Shown: positions 14,150-15,413 of the stretch, piece after piece
Layout: every line of letters starts with the position of its first letter
Numbering within the stretch: the first letter of the stretch is position 1
NCBI GenBank assembly: GCA_017446645.1
Contig: JAFSQO010000340.1
Coordinates: 1-15,413, forward strand
Length of the DNA stretch: 15,413 nucleotides
Source of the DNA: Synergistaceae bacterium
GTDB lineage: Bacteria; Synergistota; Synergistia; Synergistales; Aminobacteriaceae
Reading direction: 5' to 3'
Translations under genes and position numbers: made by a program
Notes under the pieces: generated by a model
The model's input: the letters and a program-made list of their open reading frames with translations, nothing else
Databases searched by the model: none
Told to the model about the DNA's origin: nothing

Positions 14150-14830
14150 ATGAGAAAACAGGAAAATAATAATCACTTGGAAACAGAGACTGATATTGAC
14201 AGAAGAAAGCCTGCAAACAACATAACAGTGAGCCAGCTTTTGTCAGCAATATCTAATACAGAATACCCTGAACATGTACTTGAAACAGTAGGGCGTGTCC
14301 GTGAATGGATGAGCGACATGATCTCAAGACAGGAAGACGAGCAGGAACATGACGAATCAGATATTTTTGATGCTATCTTTGGGCAGCTTTTTGAGGAAGA
14401 GGACAACGGTATCATGAACTTATTTGAGCGTCTCGATGATTTGCGGGAGTTCGCCGACATCATTCCCGGCCGTCAGGAACCTGCGGGCAAGCCTGACACT
14501 ATAGTCGTCAGCATAACACCTCCTGACTATGAAAGCGGACTGAGGGCAGCGATAGATTATGCGGCAGTGTTTAATCGTCCGAGATGCAAAAGAATCTGGA
14601 TAATCAGCGACACATTCATATTCAATGACGTAAATAAATTCTCGCCTCACGTTGATGCCTTGTCCGAGCAGGGAATTACAATGAGATTCATACTAGTAAC
14701 GCCCTGGGGTTGGGTTGAGCTTCCACTTAGCGGGAAGATGGCCTCGAAGCAGCAATTCTCACTGAACACTCCGGCATCTAATAGTGAGACAAAGAAGCCG
14801 GCAGCGAGACGAGGACGCAGGAGGTTATAA
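14150..14830 (+). CDS. Unrecognised charge-segregated protein
   Basis: I do not recognise this 226-residue protein. It has no signal peptide or membrane helix. Residues 1-22 are polar. A helical, acidic stretch follows (about 28-104) containing runs such as QEDEQEHDESD and FEEEDNG. From about 115 to 192 alternating hydrophobic strands and helices appear (DTIVVSITPP, YESGLRAAIDYAAVF, KRIWIISD, MRFILVTPWGWVELPL), suggesting a small Rossmann-like alpha/beta fold. The last 15 residues are basic (KKPAARRGRRRL). GGAGG and AGGAAGAG lie upstream of the ATG. It starts 44 bases after the ICMT-like gene without a terminator between and is followed by a strong one, so it is probably the last gene of that operon. 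Confidence 0.75.
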   Translation: MRKQENNNHLETETDIDRRKPANNITVSQLLSAISNTEYPEHVLETVGRVREWMSDMISRQEDEQEHDESDIFDAIFGQLFEEEDNGIMNLFERLDDLREFADIIPGRQEPAGKPDTIVVSITPPDYESGLRAAIDYAAVFNRPRCKRIWIISDTFIFNDVNKFSPHVDALSEQGITMRFILVTPWGWVELPLSGKMASKQQFSLNTPASNSETKKPAARRGRRRL

Positions 14831-14864
14831 GTAAGTTAAGTTGAGTTGAGCTATAAAAATTTTT

Positions 14865-14900
14865 CAGCAGGTCTTTACGGTGAGGGGGCCTGCTGTTTTT
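14865..14900 (+). terminator. Rho-independent terminator after the gene at 14150
   Basis: CAGCAGG (14865-14871) pairs perfectly with CCTGCTG (14889-14895), followed directly by TTTTT (14896-14900). It lies 34 bases after the stop codon and ends the flippase-ICMT-unknown operon. The bases before the stem are A- and T-rich, so weak action on the other strand is possible. Confidence 0.85.
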
Positions 14901-14928
14901 GAGCGTCAGATTATGCCTTGTTACAAAT

Positions 14929-15029
14929 GGGACACACGAAGGTCTTGATTTCAAGTATCCTGGAGGGAACGGAAACGATTTAATATTTTTGCTTTGCCCG
15001 ATGATACCTTGCTTCTTTCCGGACATTAA
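14929..15029 (+). pseudogene. Frameshifted C-terminal remnant resembling a metallo-beta-lactamase-fold hydrolase
   Basis: Two adjacent pieces in different + frames match the end of glyoxalase-II-like MBL hydrolases. From 14929 the frame reads GTHEGLDFKYPGGNGNDLI, like the family's G..GRTDFPGGN..DLM. From 14982 another frame reads NIFALPDDTLLLSGH and then TAA (15027-15029), like LFALPDDTxxxPGHG. A frameshift with loss of a few residues separates them at about 14980-14988, and the stop falls where the family has the glycine after GH. No N-terminal part of such an enzyme lies upstream, because the preceding terminator and gene are intact. This is a family-pattern match by eye over about 34 residues, so confidence is moderate. 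Confidence 0.45.
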
Positions 15030-15072
15030 GAGTTCAGCGTACAACAACAGGCCCTAACTATCGGTCAAGCTA

Positions 15073-15413
15073 TTAAAATTTCAGCCTCATCTGATACCAT
15101 TTTGCTCCTCCATGCTGTGATGAGCTTACCCCTTCACTTATAAAACCGAACTTAGCGTAATAGTGCAGAAGCCGTTACTTGCAGGTCAGCACAAGGCCAA
15201 GTCTTCCCTGTTCGCGAGAGTCTTCTATCGCACGCTTGATTAACTCTCCTGCGTAGCCCCTGTTTCTATAAGCCGGTAAAGTGTTTAACCCGAAAAGCAT
15301 CTGCCACTTGCCTGACTCATTGTGAAGTGAGGCGTTTGCAAACATCTCGTCAGGCAAGTCTGGCTCGTCAGTAACGAAACCGTCAAGGAACGCAATTAAT
15401 TTATCACCCTCAA
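15073..15413 (-). pseudogene. GNAT-family N-acetyltransferase, interrupted by an in-frame TAA, 5' part outside the window
   Basis: Reading the complement from the window edge gives a GNAT domain: LIAFLDGFVTDEPDLPDEMF, then the strand WQMLFGLNTLP and the acetyl-CoA-binding loop YRNRGYAGELIKRAI, then GLVLTCK. A TAA at 15175-15177 follows. The same frame continues for 33 more codons, RLLHYYAKFGFISEG to WYQMRLKF, ending in TAA at 15073-15075. The continuation is exactly the expected C-terminus of this family (TCK-E-xLxxYYxKFGF), so one base change, most simply GAA to TAA, would explain the break. No frameshift is needed. A protein ending at TCK would lack the last strands of the fold and is unlikely to be active. 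The start codon lies beyond the window. Confidence 0.8.

Noticed and set aside
14831..14851. Short AGTTA/AGTTG-like tandem pattern after the gene at 14150
   Set aside because: Only about three imperfect 5-base units; too short to call a repeat.
14912..14960. Minus-strand CPIC motif resembling a zinc-ribbon tail
   Set aside because: Only a few residues match, there is no start codon or second cysteine pair, and the same bases fit the + strand hydrolase remnant.
14778..15047. Minus-strand open frame of 89 codons across the terminator
   Set aside because: It overlaps the 3' end of the gene at 14150 and a clear terminator, has no recognisable domain, and is better explained by the + strand hydrolase remnant.

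Overview
The window looks like the chromosome of an anaerobic, low-to-mid GC bacterium. The diderm-like mix of lineage-unspecific housekeeping genes, frequent TTG starts and overall gene content fit Synergistota best. That placement is an inference from gene style, not a match to a named genome. The layout is mostly ordinary core genes on the + strand, with a small regulatory patch at the left and a decayed patch at the right.

Left part (1-2540). An exported alpha/beta hydrolase (minus, truncated by the window edge) is transcribed divergently from a LysR regulator, with overlapping candidate promoters between them. A MerR regulator (minus) converges on LysR, and their 3' ends overlap by 21 bases. 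A minus-strand tRNA with anticodon CAT follows, with a good promoter and a hairpin terminator.

Centre (2541-8289). ptsH (HPr), ptsI (enzyme I) and a ROK-family sugar kinase are packed with gaps of 1-2 bases, and no sugar-specific enzyme II is present. HPr has His15 but alanine where Gram-positive HPr carries regulatory Ser46. Enzyme I carries an extra lysine/glutamate/alanine-rich C-terminal tail. The ROK protein has an unusual N-terminal phosphate loop. A lone cheW and a large secreted N-acetylmuramoyl-L-alanine amidase form the next pair.

Right of centre (8290-12365). A 93-base MITE-like element with imperfect terminal inverted repeats and two internal hairpins lies before a tight cluster: GerMN-domain membrane protein, RdgB-type XTP/dITP pyrophosphatase, TrmN6-type methyltransferase, membrane-bound metallophosphoesterase and RsmI. 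The first three are joined by ATGA stop/start overlaps.

Right end (12366-15413). A flippase-like membrane protein overlaps an ICMT-like membrane methyltransferase, followed by an unrecognised charge-segregated protein and a clear Rho-independent terminator. Beyond it, both recognisable coding signals are broken. One is a short frameshifted remnant resembling the C-terminus of a metallo-beta-lactamase-fold hydrolase. The other is a GNAT acetyltransferase gene (minus, running off the window) interrupted by a single in-frame TAA.

No CRISPR array, complete transposase, phage gene or rRNA was seen. I did not find a clearly new multi-gene system. The most unusual signals are the variant PTS/ROK operon, the MITE-like element, the two pseudogenes and the unknown protein at 14150.
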